Source of the DNA: Aquabacterium sp.
Lineage (GTDB): Bacteria; Pseudomonadota; Gammaproteobacteria; Burkholderiales; Burkholderiaceae_C
DNA: 64,000 nucleotides
Assembly: GCA_023266355.1 (NCBI GenBank)
Contig: JAHFQM010000005.1
Coordinates: forward strand, 186,001 to 250,000
Direction: 5' to 3'
The position numbers and the translations under genes were made by a program. A model generated the notes under the pieces. It was not told the DNA's origin and did not search any database. It saw nothing but the letters and a program-made list of their open reading frames with translations. This document shows positions 9,340 to 18,344 of this stretch, in pieces (position 1 is the stretch's first letter; each line of letters begins with the position of its first letter).

Positions 9340-9648
9340 ATGAGCGACGCCGCCACCCTCCCGACGCCCCGCGCCTTGCCGGCGGAGCTGAGCATCTACA
9401 GCGCGGCCGACACCCACGCCCACATGCTGCGCTGGCTCGATGCCGACCGCGACACCCGCGTCTGGCCGGTGCAGGCCGCGGACGTGGTCCAGGCGGATGC
9501 CGCCGGGGTGCAGCTGCTGCTGTCGCTGTCCCACAGCCTGCACGCCCGCGGACAACAGCTGCACCTGGTGGCCGCCAGCGATGCCCTCCAGCAGGCTTGC
9601 CACGGCCTGGGCCTGAGCCAGCGTCTGAGCCAGTGGCTCGACGCCTGA
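9340..9648 (+). CDS. STAS-domain protein (MlaB/anti-sigma antagonist type)
   Basis: 102 residues. The pattern DTRVWPVQAADVVQADAAG followed by VQLLLSLSHSLHARGQQLHLV fits a STAS domain, with the usual central Ser/Thr position occupied by Ala in DAAGV, so phosphorylation there looks unlikely. Such small STAS proteins recur in betaproteobacterial and Wsp/Che-type clusters next to cheA, but their job there is not established. It is 11 nt after cheY and 30 nt before cheA. Confidence 0.7.
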   Translation: MSDAATLPTPRALPAELSIYSAADTHAHMLRWLDADRDTRVWPVQAADVVQADAAGVQLLLSLSHSLHARGQQLHLVAASDALQQACHGLGLSQRLSQWLDA

Positions 9649-9678
9649 GCCCCACGACATCCGCACCCGGAGCGACCC

Positions 9679-11856
9679 ATGGCCCACCTGCACGACGACA
9701 CCGACCAGAGCTTCATCGCCGAAGCCTTGCCCGCCTTCATCAGCGAGGCCCAGGAGCAGATCGAACGGGTCGAGCAGCTGCTGCTGCAGCTCGAAGATGC
9801 GCCCAACGACGCCGAATTGCTCAATGCCCTGTTCCGCTGCGCGCACACCGTCAAGGGCTCGGCGGGCGTGTTCGGCCTGGACGCGGTGGTGGCGTTCACG
9901 CACCACGTCGAGTCCCTGCTCGACGGGCTGCGCGAGGGCCGCCAGCACCTGACGCCGGCCATGAGCACGCTGCTCTTGCAATGCAATGACCAGATCCGAC
10001 TGCTCGTGGACGCGGCCAGCGACCTCGCCAGCGACGTGTCTGCCTCCGAAGGCTTGCGCCAGCACCTGGTGGCCGAGTTGCAGCGCTGGACCGATGGCGG
10101 CGCGCCAGGCACCGGTGCGGGCGATGCCCTTTTGCCGGGGGTGACACAGGCGGTGGGGGCACAAGAAACCCCGCAGGCCCAGCCCTGGCACATCGACGTG
10201 CGCTTCGGGCACGACACCTTCCGCAATGGCATGGACCCGCTGGCCATCTTGAACTACCTGCGCGGTCTGGGTGAACTGGACGACGTGGTGCTCGACGAGG
10301 CTGCCGTGCCCGCGCTGGACCAACTGGAGCCCGAGTCCTGCCACCTGGGGCTTGGCTTCACGCTGCTGACCGACGCCGCGCAAGCGGGCATCGAGGATGC
10401 CTTCAGCTTTGTGCGCGAGGATTGCGAGCTGTGCATCACGCCGCCGACACCGACCACGCATGGCCTGGCAGAGACACACCAGGCTTTGGATGCGGCGCCG
10501 GCCCCAGCCACGCAGGCTGCCGCTGTGACGCCCTCCGCAACTGCCAACGCAGCCGCGTCCGTGCCCGCCGATGCGCGCAAACCCAAGGCCCGCGATGGCG
10601 CCGAAGATGGCCGCTTCATCCGCGTGCAGGCCGACCGCCTCGACGCCGTCATCAACCTGCTGGGTGAGCTGGTCGTGGCCAGCGCCGGCGCATCGATGCT
10701 GGCCCGCGAGACCCGCCAGGGCGCGCTCATCGAGGCCAATGGCCACATGGAGCGCCTGATCGAAGAGATCCGCAATGGCACGCTGCAGTTGCGCATGGTG
10801 CCGATCGGCGAGACCTTCAGCCGCTTCCGCCGCGTGGTGCGCGACGTGGCCGCCGACTTGCACAAGGACGTCGTGCTGGAGATCCAGGGCGGCGAGACCG
10901 AGCTGGACAAATCCATGGTGGAGCGCATCGCCGACCCACTCATGCACCTGGTGCGCAACGCGCTGGACCACGGCCTGGAAACACCCGAGGAACGCGTCGC
11001 AGCAGGCAAGCCGGCGCAAGGCCAGCTCACGCTCAGCGCCTGCCACGAGTCGGGCCACGTGCTCATCCGCATCCGTGACGATGGCCGCGGCATCTCGCGC
11101 GAGCGGGTGCTGAAGAAAGCCTGGGACCGTGGCCTGGTCGAACCCGGCGTCACGCCGCCCGATGCCGACATCCTCCAGCTCATTTTCGAGCCTGGCTTTT
11201 CCACCGCCGAGCAGGTCACCAACCTGTCGGGCCGCGGTGTGGGCATGGACGTGGTGCGCCAGAACATCGAGGCCTTGCGCGGCCGCGTGCAGATCGCCAG
11301 CGCGCCAGGCGAAGGCACGGACATCGACATCCGCCTGCCCCTGACGCTGGCCATCATCGACGGCTTCCTCGTCGGGGTGGGCGACTCGCGCTTCATCTTC
11401 CCGCTGGAGTCGGTGGTCGAGGTCATCCAGGGCGATGGTCTGGGCCAGTCCATGCAGGCCGATGGCCGGTGCTGCATGGAGCTGCGTGGCCAGGTGCTGC
11501 CCGTCATGTCGCTCAGCGAGGTCTATGGCCTCGATTGCGCCCCGGCCGTGCGGCCCAGCGTGGTGGTCATCCAGTCGGCCGGTCGCCAGTACGGCGTGCT
11601 GGTCGATGTGCTGATGGGCCACTACCAGACCGTGATCAAACCCCTCAGCCGCATGTTCCGCTCCCTGCGCGGCATCAGCGGCTCGTCCATCCTCGGCAAC
11701 GGCGATGTGGCGCTCATTTTCGATGTCCATGCGCTTGGCGATCTGGCTGCCGCCGAGCGGATGCGCCGACCCACCCGGTCGGTCAGCAGCCCTCAACTTC
11801 CCTCGCACAGTCGTGCCACCCCGGACGAAGGAGCCTCCCATGGCCTACACAGCTGA
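9679..11856 (+). CDS. cheA: Chemotaxis histidine kinase CheA
   Basis: 725 residues. The P1 Hpt domain carries the phosphorylated H56 in [17 protein letters not shown]2-like region and an Ala/Pro-rich linker (about 255-305) follow, then the P3 dimerisation helices beginning [19 protein letters not shown], the P4 ATPase with N box [20 protein letters not shown] and [13 protein letters not shown], and the CheW-like P5 domain. It autophosphorylates on ATP under receptor control and passes phosphate to CheY and CheB. Its last 17 nt overlap the next receptor gene, whose ribosome site lies inside the cheA end. Confidence 0.96.
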   Translation: MAHLHDDTDQSFIAEALPAFISEAQEQIERVEQLLLQLEDAPNDAELLNALFRCAHTVKGSAGVFGLDAVVAFTHHVESLLDGLREGRQHLTPAMSTLLLQCNDQIRLLVDAASDLASDVSASEGLRQHLVAELQRWTDGGAPGTGAGDALLPGVTQAVGAQETPQAQPWHIDVRFGHDTFRNGMDPLAILNYLRGLGELDDVVLDEAAVPALDQLEPESCHLGLGFTLLTDAAQAGIEDAFSFVREDCELCITPPTPTTHGLAETHQALDAAPAPATQAAAVTPSATANAAASVPADARKPKARDGAEDGRFIRVQADRLDAVINLLGELVVASAGASMLARETRQGALIEANGHMERLIEEIRNGTLQLRMVPIGETFSRFRRVVRDVAADLHKDVVLEIQGGETELDKSMVERIADPLMHLVRNALDHGLETPEERVAAGKPAQGQLTLSACHESGHVLIRIRDDGRGISRERVLKKAWDRGLVEPGVTPPDADILQLIFEPGFSTAEQVTNLSGRGVGMDVVRQNIEALRGRVQIASAPGEGTDIDIRLPLTLAIIDGFLVGVGDSRFIFPLESVVEVIQGDGLGQSMQADGRCCMELRGQVLPVMSLSEVYGLDCAPAVRPSVVVIQSAGRQYGVLVDVLMGHYQTVIKPLSRMFRSLRGISGSSILGNGDVALIFDVHALGDLAAAERMRRPTRSVSSPQLPSHSRATPDEGASHGLHS

Positions 11857-13825
11857 CACCCCGAACCTGCCCGACAAGGCTTTGATGGCGGCTGCCGCCT
11901 GCATGGCCGCCTTGGTCATCACCCCCTTCCTCGACCACGGGCCTGCGGCCCTGTCGATCGGCCTGGCCGCAGCGGGCCTGGCCTGTGCCGGCTGGGGCCT
12001 GGTGCGACAACGCGCCGTGCATGCCGGGGCACGGCAGGAAATCACCGATGCCCACCGCGCGCTCGAAGAGCTGGAGGGCCGCCTGGACAACATGAGCCGC
12101 GAGCACGAGCAGGGCTGGATCGGCAAGACCATCGACGTGTCCGCGCTGCCTGCGGTCAGTGCCGGCATTGGCGACAAGATCAACCAGCTGGTGGCCGCCC
12201 ACATCGCCGTGAAGATGCAGGTGGTGGACACGATCAAGGCCTATGGCGAGGGCCGCTTCGACGTGAAGATGGCGCGCTTGCCAGGCCAGAAGGCCGTGAT
12301 CACCGAGGCGATGGACGATGTCTGCGCACGCCTGTCAGAGGTGGTGCTTGAGAGCGAGCGCAACGCCCGCATCCGCACGGCGCTGGAGGTGGTCACGAGC
12401 AACGTGATGATCGCCGATGCCGATCAGAACATCGTCTTCATGAACAAGGCGGTCGAGCAAATGCTCAGCAACGCCGAAGCCGACCTGCGCAAGGCCTTGC
12501 CGCAGTTCGATGTGCGCAAGGTGCTGGGCTCCAACATCGACATCTTCCACAAGAACCCGGCGCACCAGCGCAACATGCTGGCGGGCCTGCGCGACACCCA
12601 CCGCGCCCAGATCAAGGTGGCGGGCCGGACCTTCGCGCTGGTGGCCACGCCGGTCATCGACGCGCACGGCGTGCGCACTGGCACCGTGGTGGAGTGGGGC
12701 GACCGCACGCAAGAAGTGGCGACCGAAGAAGAGATCGCCAACGTGGTGGCGGCAGCGGCCAGTGGCGATTTCTCGCAGCGCGTGTCCTTGCAGGACAAGG
12801 CGGGCTTCTTCGCCTCGCTGGGCGGCGGCGTCAACCAGATCCTGGAGACCAGCGAGCGCGGCCTCAGCGACGTGGCCGACCTGCTGACGGCCTTTGCCAG
12901 CGGTGACCTGAGCCACCGCATCCACCGCGAGCACGCCGGCCTCTTCCACAAGGTCAAGGAGGCGGGCAACGAAACTGGCGACCAGCTCACCCGCGTGCTG
13001 GGCGAAGTGCGTTCGGCCGCGGCGGCCCTCACGGGGGCGGCCAGCCAGGTCAGTGCGACGGCCCAGTCGCTGTCGCAAGCGGCTTCCGAGCAGGCCGCAT
13101 CGGTCGAGCAAACCACCGATGCCATCGAGCTGATGTCGGCGTCCATCTCGCAAAACAGCGACAACGCCAAGGTCACCGACGGCATGGCCACCAAGGCCTC
13201 CCGCGAGGCTGGCGATGGCGGCTCTGCCGTGAGCCAGACCGTGACGGCGATGAAACAGATCGCTGCCAAGATCAGCATCGTCGATGACATCGCCTACCAG
13301 ACCAACCTGCTGGCCCTGAACGCCGCCATCGAGGCCGCGCGTGCGGGTGAGCATGGCAAGGGCTTCGCGGTGGTGGCCGCCGAGGTCCGCAAGCTGGCCG
13401 AGCGCAGCCAGACGGCCGCGCAGGAAATCGGTGAGCTCGCAGCCAACAGCGTGTCCACGGCCGAGCGTGCGGGCAAGTTGCTCGACGAGATCGTGCCGTC
13501 CATCCAGCGCACTTCGGAGCTGGTGCAGGAAATCTCCGCGGCCTCGGCAGAGCAGAGCCAGTCGGTGAGCCACATCGGCGAAGCCATGACGCAACTCAAC
13601 AAGGCCACGCAGCAAAACGCATCGGCCTCGGAAGAGCTGGCGGCCACCTCGGAAGAGTTGTCCGGTCAGGCCGAGCAATTGCAGCAGTCGATCGCCTTCT
13701 TCAACATCGACGGTGGCGGGGCGATGGACGCGGCAGACGTGGGTCGCCGCCCGGCGAACATGGCCGCGCGAGGCGGTGCTTCGGGCATCGCCAAGGTGGC
13801 GGGCGGCAGCTTCCGTCCCTTCTGA
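11840..13825 (+). CDS. Methyl-accepting chemotaxis protein with cytoplasmic PAS domain
   Basis: 661 residues. Two closely spaced membrane helices (about 14-31 and 35-55) with no periplasmic ligand domain, then a cytoplasmic PAS domain (about 180-295: [20 protein letters not shown]), two HAMP-like repeats (SGDFSQRV and SGDLSHRI), and the signalling hairpin [20 protein letters not shown]. The layout suggests sensing of an intracellular or redox cue. The C-terminus (GGSFRPF) lacks the NWETF-type CheR-tether pentapeptide. ATG 11840 is chosen because GAAGGAG precedes it; longer in-frame extensions lie within cheA. Confidence 0.93.
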   Translation: MAYTADTPNLPDKALMAAAACMAALVITPFLDHGPAALSIGLAAAGLACAGWGLVRQRAVHAGARQEITDAHRALEELEGRLDNMSREHEQGWIGKTIDVSALPAVSAGIGDKINQLVAAHIAVKMQVVDTIKAYGEGRFDVKMARLPGQKAVITEAMDDVCARLSEVVLESERNARIRTALEVVTSNVMIADADQNIVFMNKAVEQMLSNAEADLRKALPQFDVRKVLGSNIDIFHKNPAHQRNMLAGLRDTHRAQIKVAGRTFALVATPVIDAHGVRTGTVVEWGDRTQEVATEEEIANVVAAAASGDFSQRVSLQDKAGFFASLGGGVNQILETSERGLSDVADLLTAFASGDLSHRIHREHAGLFHKVKEAGNETGDQLTRVLGEVRSAAAALTGAASQVSATAQSLSQAASEQAASVEQTTDAIELMSASISQNSDNAKVTDGMATKASREAGDGGSAVSQTVTAMKQIAAKISIVDDIAYQTNLLALNAAIEAARAGEHGKGFAVVAAEVRKLAERSQTAAQEIGELAANSVSTAERAGKLLDEIVPSIQRTSELVQEISAASAEQSQSVSHIGEAMTQLNKATQQNASASEELAATSEELSGQAEQLQQSIAFFNIDGGGAMDAADVGRRPANMAARGGASGIAKVAGGSFRPF

Positions 13826-13836
13826 AGGAGCGCACC

Positions 13837-14364
13837 ATGGCCGCCATCTCTCACCTTGGCAGCGAGGCCGCGGACACCCCCGGCACTGCGCAGTACCTGA
13901 CCTTCATGCTCGGCAGCGATGTGTTCGCCATGGACATCCGCACCGTGCGTGAAATCATCCAGTACGGCACCATGACCACGGTGCCGCTGATGCCCAGCTT
14001 CGTGCGCGGGGTCATCAACCTGCGCGGTGCCGTGGTGCCCGTGATCGACCTGCAGGCACGCTTTGGCCACCCGCCGGCATCGGTGGGGCGGCGCACCTGC
14101 ATCGTGGTGTTCGACGCCGTGCGCCATGGCGAGCGCCTGGAGTTGGGCTTGCTGGTCGATGCGGTCAGCGAGGTGGTGGACATCCCGTCCAGCCAGATCG
14201 AGCCGGCGCCCAGCTTTGGCACCTCGGTGCGGCGCGACTTCATCCATGGCATGGCCAAGGCGGCCGAGGGGCGCTTCATCGTGGTGCTGGCGCCCGACAA
14301 GGCCCTGGACGTCGATGAGATGGCCGCTTTGTGCGAGGTGTCGCAAGACGCCTTGGCCGCCTGA
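13837..14364 (+). CDS. cheW: Chemotaxis coupling protein CheW
   Basis: 175 residues, one CheW SH3-like double barrel: QYLTFMLGSDVFAMDIRTVREI, VPLMPSFVRGVINLRGAVVPVIDL, then ELGLLVDAVSEVVDIP. It bridges receptors and CheA at the membrane array. Ribosome site GAAGGAG sits 6 nt before ATG 13837, 11 nt after the receptor stop. Confidence 0.95.
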   Translation: MAAISHLGSEAADTPGTAQYLTFMLGSDVFAMDIRTVREIIQYGTMTTVPLMPSFVRGVINLRGAVVPVIDLQARFGHPPASVGRRTCIVVFDAVRHGERLELGLLVDAVSEVVDIPSSQIEPAPSFGTSVRRDFIHGMAKAAEGRFIVVLAPDKALDVDEMAALCEVSQDALAA

Positions 14365-14373
14365 GGACACCCC

Positions 14374-15186
14374 ATGGCCGAGCTGGCACTGTCCGATCAG
14401 GTGTTCACGCGCATTCGCGGCCTCATGCACGAAAGCATTGGCCTCGACCTCGCGCCGCACAAGCGCACCCTGGTCAGCGCCCGCCTGGGGCCGCGCATCC
14501 ACCGCCTCGGCTTGAGCGATTTCGACGACTACCTGGCGCGCGTGTGCAGCGACAGCGATGGCGGCGAGTTCCAGATGATGGTGGACTTGCTGACCACCCA
14601 CGAAACCTATTTCTTCCGCGAGCCCAAACACTTCGATGTGATGGTCTCCGAGCTGCAATCGCGCCGACCCGCCAGCCTGCGCGTGTGGAGCGCGGCTTCG
14701 TCCTTCGGTGACGAGGCTTACACCATCGCCATGCTGCTGTCGGAGCTGGCGGCCAAGCGCACCATCGGCGCGGAGTGGTCGGTGCTGGGCACGGACATCA
14801 GCGACCGGGTGCTGCACTCGGCCAAAGAGGGCATCTACCCCGCCGAGCGCCTGCGCCACGTCACCGAGCCGCGCCTCAAGCGCTTTTGCCTGCAGGGCCA
14901 TGGCGAGGCCGAGGGCCTGGTGGCCATGCGCCCCGAGCTCAAATCGAACGTGTCTTTCGGCCACCTCAACCTGTGCCACTCGGTGGAGGGCGTGGGCCTG
15001 TTCGACATCGTGTTCCTGCGCAATGTGCTGATTTATTTCGACGGCCCGACCAAATCGGAGGTGGTCGATCGCGTGCTCGGCCAGCTCAAGCCCGGCGGCC
15101 TGTTCTTCATCGGTTCGGCCGAAGGGCGCGTGCCCTGCAGCGCCAGCCTCCAGTCGCTCACCCCCGGGGCCTTTCGCAAGGTCTGA
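14374..15186 (+). CDS. cheR: Chemoreceptor glutamate methyltransferase CheR
   Basis: 270 residues. The N-terminal helical domain (IRGLMHESIGLDLAPHKRTL) is followed by the SAM-binding fold: TTHETYFFREPKHF, VWSAASSFGDEAYTIAML (the usual SAGCSxGEE loop is changed to SAASSFGDE), GTDISDRVLHSAKEG and FLRNVLIYFD. It methylates receptor glutamates with SAM during adaptation. The stop TGA shares a base with the cheD ATG (TGATG at 15184-15188). Confidence 0.95.
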   Translation: MAELALSDQVFTRIRGLMHESIGLDLAPHKRTLVSARLGPRIHRLGLSDFDDYLARVCSDSDGGEFQMMVDLLTTHETYFFREPKHFDVMVSELQSRRPASLRVWSAASSFGDEAYTIAMLLSELAAKRTIGAEWSVLGTDISDRVLHSAKEGIYPAERLRHVTEPRLKRFCLQGHGEAEGLVAMRPELKSNVSFGHLNLCHSVEGVGLFDIVFLRNVLIYFDGPTKSEVVDRVLGQLKPGGLFFIGSAEGRVPCSASLQSLTPGAFRKV

Positions 15187-15749
15187 TGCCACCGATCACG
15201 TCCATGAAGCCCGCAACCCTGTTCCGAGGCCGTCACGACGGTCGGTCCGATGCCGCCATGGCCTTGGCGCCTGCCTTGCCGACCCTGGTCATCCACCCGG
15301 GCGATGTGGTTTGCGTCAACGAAGGCACGACGGTGCAGACTTTGTTGGGCTCGTGCGTGGCCATTTGCATGGCCGATGCGGCGCACACCGTCGGTGCCAT
15401 GTGCCACTACGTCCACTGCGCCAGCCCGCGACCGGGGTTTCATCAGGATGCGACGTTCGCCGAAGTCGCCATGCAGCGCATGTTCGCCGAGCTGCGCTCG
15501 CGTGGTGTGGACCCGCGTGCCTGCGAGGCCTACGTCTGTGGCGGCGGTGCGATGCGGCTGCAGGGGCTGGAGGGTGCGCCTTCCGTGGGCTCCCGCAACG
15601 TGGGCTGGGCCCGCCAGTTTTTGGCAGCGCAGGGCGTGCTCGCCCATGAGGTGTCGGTGGGCGGCGGTGCGTGCTACCGCAAGGTCCACTGGCGCGTGGG
15701 CCAGGGCGCGCCCGTGGTGCGCGTGTTGCCCATCGAAGGGAAGCGCTGA
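15186..15749 (+). CDS. cheD: Chemoreceptor glutamine deamidase CheD
   Basis: 187 residues. The family core IHPGDVVCVNEG...TLLGSCVAICMAD and VGAMCHYVHC provides the catalytic Cys57 and His74. CheD deamidates receptor glutamines to glutamates so that CheR can methylate them. The start at 15186 overlaps the cheR stop, and its own stop overlaps the cheB start in the same TGATG fashion (15747-15751), so cheR-cheD-cheB form a tightly coupled adaptation block. Confidence 0.95.
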   Translation: MPPITSMKPATLFRGRHDGRSDAAMALAPALPTLVIHPGDVVCVNEGTTVQTLLGSCVAICMADAAHTVGAMCHYVHCASPRPGFHQDATFAEVAMQRMFAELRSRGVDPRACEAYVCGGGAMRLQGLEGAPSVGSRNVGWARQFLAAQGVLAHEVSVGGGACYRKVHWRVGQGAPVVRVLPIEGKR

Positions 15750-16843
15750 TGCCCGTCAAGGTCTATGTCGTCGATGACTCGGCCGTCGTGCGCCAGGCCA
15801 TCCAGCACCTGCTGCAAGGTGAGCGTGACATCGAGCTGATCGGCAGTGCGCCCAACGCCATGCTGGCCGCTGCGGCCATCCGCAAACGCCGCCCGGACGT
15901 CTTGTTGCTCGACATCGAGATGCCCGGCATGGACGGCCTGACCTTCCTGCGCCAGATCATGGACGAGGACCCCATCCCCACCGTGATCTGCTCGACCTTG
16001 TCCACCTCGGGCAGCCAGGTCGCGCTGGAGGCGCTGGCGTCTGGCGCGGTGGCGGTGATGGCCAAGCCGCGCATGGGCCTCAAGCAATTCCTGGACGAGT
16101 CCCGCTTGGAGGTCGTGCAAACGCTCAAGGCCGCCGCGACCAGCCGACCCCGTGCCGGCATGAAGCCGGGTGCGGCCGGGTCGGGGTCTGCCGCTGTGTC
16201 TGCGAGCGCGGCGTCAGCCAAGCCGCGACCGGCGCCTGCCCAGGCTGTGGCCGGGGTCCATGCGCTGTCGGTCAACAAGCCCGTGGTCATGGGCGCATCG
16301 ACGGGCGGCACCCAGGCGCTGGAGGCCGTCCTCACCCGCTTGCCGGTGGACTGCCCGGGCATCGCCATCGTGCAGCACATGCCGGAGAACTTCACGCGCA
16401 TGTACGCGGACCGGCTCAACAACCTGTGCGCCATGGAAGTGCGCGAGGCCCGCAGCGGTGACCGCCTGCAACGCGGCACGGTGTTGATCGCGCCCGGTGG
16501 CAAGCACATGCAGCTGACCAAATCGATGGGCCAGTACTTCGTCAAGGTGCTGGACGGCCCACCGGTCAACCGCCACAAGCCCTCGGTGGACGTGCTGTTC
16601 CGCTCGGCCGCCGAGGTGGCGGGCAAGGACGTGATGGGCATCATCCTCACGGGCATGGGCGATGACGGCGCGCGCGGCATGAAGCTCATGCACGACGGTG
16701 GCGCCCGCACCGTGGCGCAAGACGAAGCCAGTTGCGTGGTGTTCGGCATGCCCATGGAAGCGATCAAGCTGGGCGGTGTCGACGATGTGCGGCCGCTGTC
16801 GGGCATGGCCGACGCCATCCTGCGCTTCGACGCGCGGGCCTGA
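15749..16843 (+). CDS. cheB: Protein-glutamate methylesterase CheB
   Basis: 364 residues: N-terminal receiver with D9/D10 and phospho-acceptor D55 (LLDIEMPGMDGL), an Ala/Pro-rich linker (about 130-172), and the methylesterase domain with catalytic S184 in MGASTGGTQAL, the IVQHMPENFT His motif and the Asp motif ILTGMGDDGARG. It removes receptor methyl groups when phosphorylated by CheA. Last gene of the chemotaxis run; ATG 15749 is chosen because it starts the receiver domain exactly. Confidence 0.96.
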   Translation: MPVKVYVVDDSAVVRQAIQHLLQGERDIELIGSAPNAMLAAAAIRKRRPDVLLLDIEMPGMDGLTFLRQIMDEDPIPTVICSTLSTSGSQVALEALASGAVAVMAKPRMGLKQFLDESRLEVVQTLKAAATSRPRAGMKPGAAGSGSAAVSASAASAKPRPAPAQAVAGVHALSVNKPVVMGASTGGTQALEAVLTRLPVDCPGIAIVQHMPENFTRMYADRLNNLCAMEVREARSGDRLQRGTVLIAPGGKHMQLTKSMGQYFVKVLDGPPVNRHKPSVDVLFRSAAEVAGKDVMGIILTGMGDDGARGMKLMHDGGARTVAQDEASCVVFGMPMEAIKLGGVDDVRPLSGMADAILRFDARA

Positions 16844-16911
16844 TCTGCACCAGGAACTGCGGTGCCTGGGCCTACACTGCGGCCTCCAGCCATTTCACCG
16901 CGGAGTTCGCC

Positions 16912-17667
16912 ATGTGCCAGTTGCTGGGCATGAACTGCAACACCCCCACCGACATCGTCTTCAGCTTTTCGGGCTTCGCCCAGCGCGCTTGCGAGCACGC
17001 CGATGGCTTTGGCATCGCCTTCTTCGAGGGCCGTGGCTTGCGCCACTTCGTGGACCACCTCTCGGCGGACAACTCGCCGGTGGCCGAGCTCATCCAGCGC
17101 TACCCCATCCAGAGCAAGCAGGTGATCGCGCACATCCGCAAGGCCACGCAAGGCCGCGTGGCGCTGGAGAACTGCCACCCCTTCGTGCGTGAGCTCTGGG
17201 GCCACTACTGGGTGTTCGCGCACAACGGCAACCTGGTGGACTTCCACCCGCGCCTGCACGCCGCGTTCAAGCCCGTGGGCGACACCGACAGCGAGCGCGC
17301 CTTTTGCTGGTTGATGCAGGAGCTGGCCAAGAGCCACGCGGCCATGCCCTCGGTGGACGAGCTCACGCGCACGCTGTCCGAGCTGATGCCGCAGGTGGCA
17401 CGCCACGGCACCTTCAACTGCATGCTCAGCCAGGGCGATGCGCTGTGGGCCCATTGCAGCACCCACCTGCACCACCTGGTGCGCCAACACCCCTTCGGCG
17501 TGGCCCGCCTGCAGGACCAGGACGTCGAGGTGGACTTCGCGGAGGTGACCCAGTCCGGTGACCGCGTGGCCGTCATCGCCACACAGCCGCTCACGGTGGG
17601 CGAGCCTTGGGTGGCGATGCAGCCGGGTCAGCTGCTGGCTTTTGTGGACGGCTTGCCGCGCCCCTGA
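16912..17667 (+). CDS. Class II glutamine amidotransferase (YafJ-like)
   Basis: 251 residues. MCQLLGMNCN places the nucleophile Cys at position 2 after Met removal, as in Ntn-type glutaminases. Other family marks are DGFGIAFFEG, VIAHIRKATQG, HPFVRELWGHYWVFAHNGNL and DTDSERAFC. No synthase domain follows, so the ammonia acceptor is unknown, as for E. coli YafJ. Start ATG 16912 is fixed by the Cys2 requirement. Its 3' end overlaps the convergent TetR gene by 40 nt. Confidence 0.88.
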   Translation: MCQLLGMNCNTPTDIVFSFSGFAQRACEHADGFGIAFFEGRGLRHFVDHLSADNSPVAELIQRYPIQSKQVIAHIRKATQGRVALENCHPFVRELWGHYWVFAHNGNLVDFHPRLHAAFKPVGDTDSERAFCWLMQELAKSHAAMPSVDELTRTLSELMPQVARHGTFNCMLSQGDALWAHCSTHLHHLVRQHPFGVARLQDQDVEVDFAEVTQSGDRVAVIATQPLTVGEPWVAMQPGQLLAFVDGLPRP

Positions 17668-18263
17668 GCCGCTGGCCCCAGCCCCGAGGCCTGCAGCACC
17701 GCGCTGGCCAGGCCCTCCTGCGTGCCGGTCTGCCCGAAGAAGCTGAGCTGGCCTTCCAGCAGGAGGTGGCTCAGCCCGTGGACCAGGCTCCAACGTGCCA
17801 GTGCGCGCAGCATCGTGGCCTCGTCGATGGGGCCGGTGTGCCCGGCGGGGCGGGAATCTTCCAGCAATTGCCCGAAGGCGGCCAGCGCGGCTTCCTGCAG
17901 CTCGGCGCTCTCGCAAGCCCGCGTGAAGCGGCCGAACATCAGCCGGAACAGGGCAGGGTGGGCCTGCGCGAAGCGCACATAGCCCAGGCCCGTGGCGACC
18001 GGGTCGGTGTGGGATGCGGCCTGCGCGTCGCGTTGCGCCTGGGCGAAGCGGCGGAAGCCCTCGGCCGCCACGGCGCTGAGCAGGGCGTCCTTGTCGGCGA
18101 AGTGCCGGTACACGGCGTTGGCCGACACGCCCAACTCCCGTGCCAGCGCGCGCAGGCTCAGCTCCGATGCGTCGTGGGCTTCGAGCGCGGCCAGGCCGGC
18201 TTCGATGAGGGCGTTGCGCAGGTCACCGTGGTGGTAAGCGCGGTCGGGATTGCTGGAAACCAT
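17628..18263 (-). CDS. TetR-family transcriptional repressor
   Basis: 211 residues. The N-terminal helix-turn-helix region (YHHGDLRNALIEAGLAALEA, LSLRALARELGVSANAVYRH, FADKDALLSAVAAEGF) is classical TetR; the remainder is the helical ligand/dimer domain of the TetR_C_33/WHG type. It is divergent from a carotenoid oxygenase gene, with two copies of a 19-bp palindrome in the 81-bp gap, so it very likely represses both. Its 3' end overlaps the convergent amidotransferase gene. Confidence 0.92.
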   Translation of the reverse strand: MVSSNPDRAYHHGDLRNALIEAGLAALEAHDASELSLRALARELGVSANAVYRHFADKDALLSAVAAEGFRRFAQAQRDAQAASHTDPVATGLGYVRFAQAHPALFRLMFGRFTRACESAELQEAALAAFGQLLEDSRPAGHTGPIDEATMLRALARWSLVHGLSHLLLEGQLSFFGQTGTQEGLASAVLQASGLGPAAQGRGKPSTKASS

Positions 18264-18264
18264 G

Positions 18265-18319
18265 ATGTTGACATTGTCCACATTCCATGGTGTCATGCGC
18301 ATGTTCACGCTGTCAACAT
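18265..18319. promoter_or_regulatory. Two 19-bp palindromic operators (TetR type)
   Basis: 18265-18283 (ATGTTGACATTGTCCACAT) and 18301-18319 (ATGTTCACGCTGTCAACAT) are two versions of one imperfect palindrome; the reverse complement of the second agrees with the first at nearly all positions, giving half-site ATGTTgACA. Centres are 36 bp apart. The first begins 2 bp from the TetR start codon and the second ends 25 bp before the oxygenase ATG, so both promoters would be covered. Confidence 0.7.
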
Positions 18320-18344
18320 GAACCCAGCCTGAGGAAACCGCACC

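Noticed and set aside
9178..11841. Long antisense frame across cheA
   Set aside because: Same GC effect; composition is low-complexity and cheA on the other strand has all kinase motifs.
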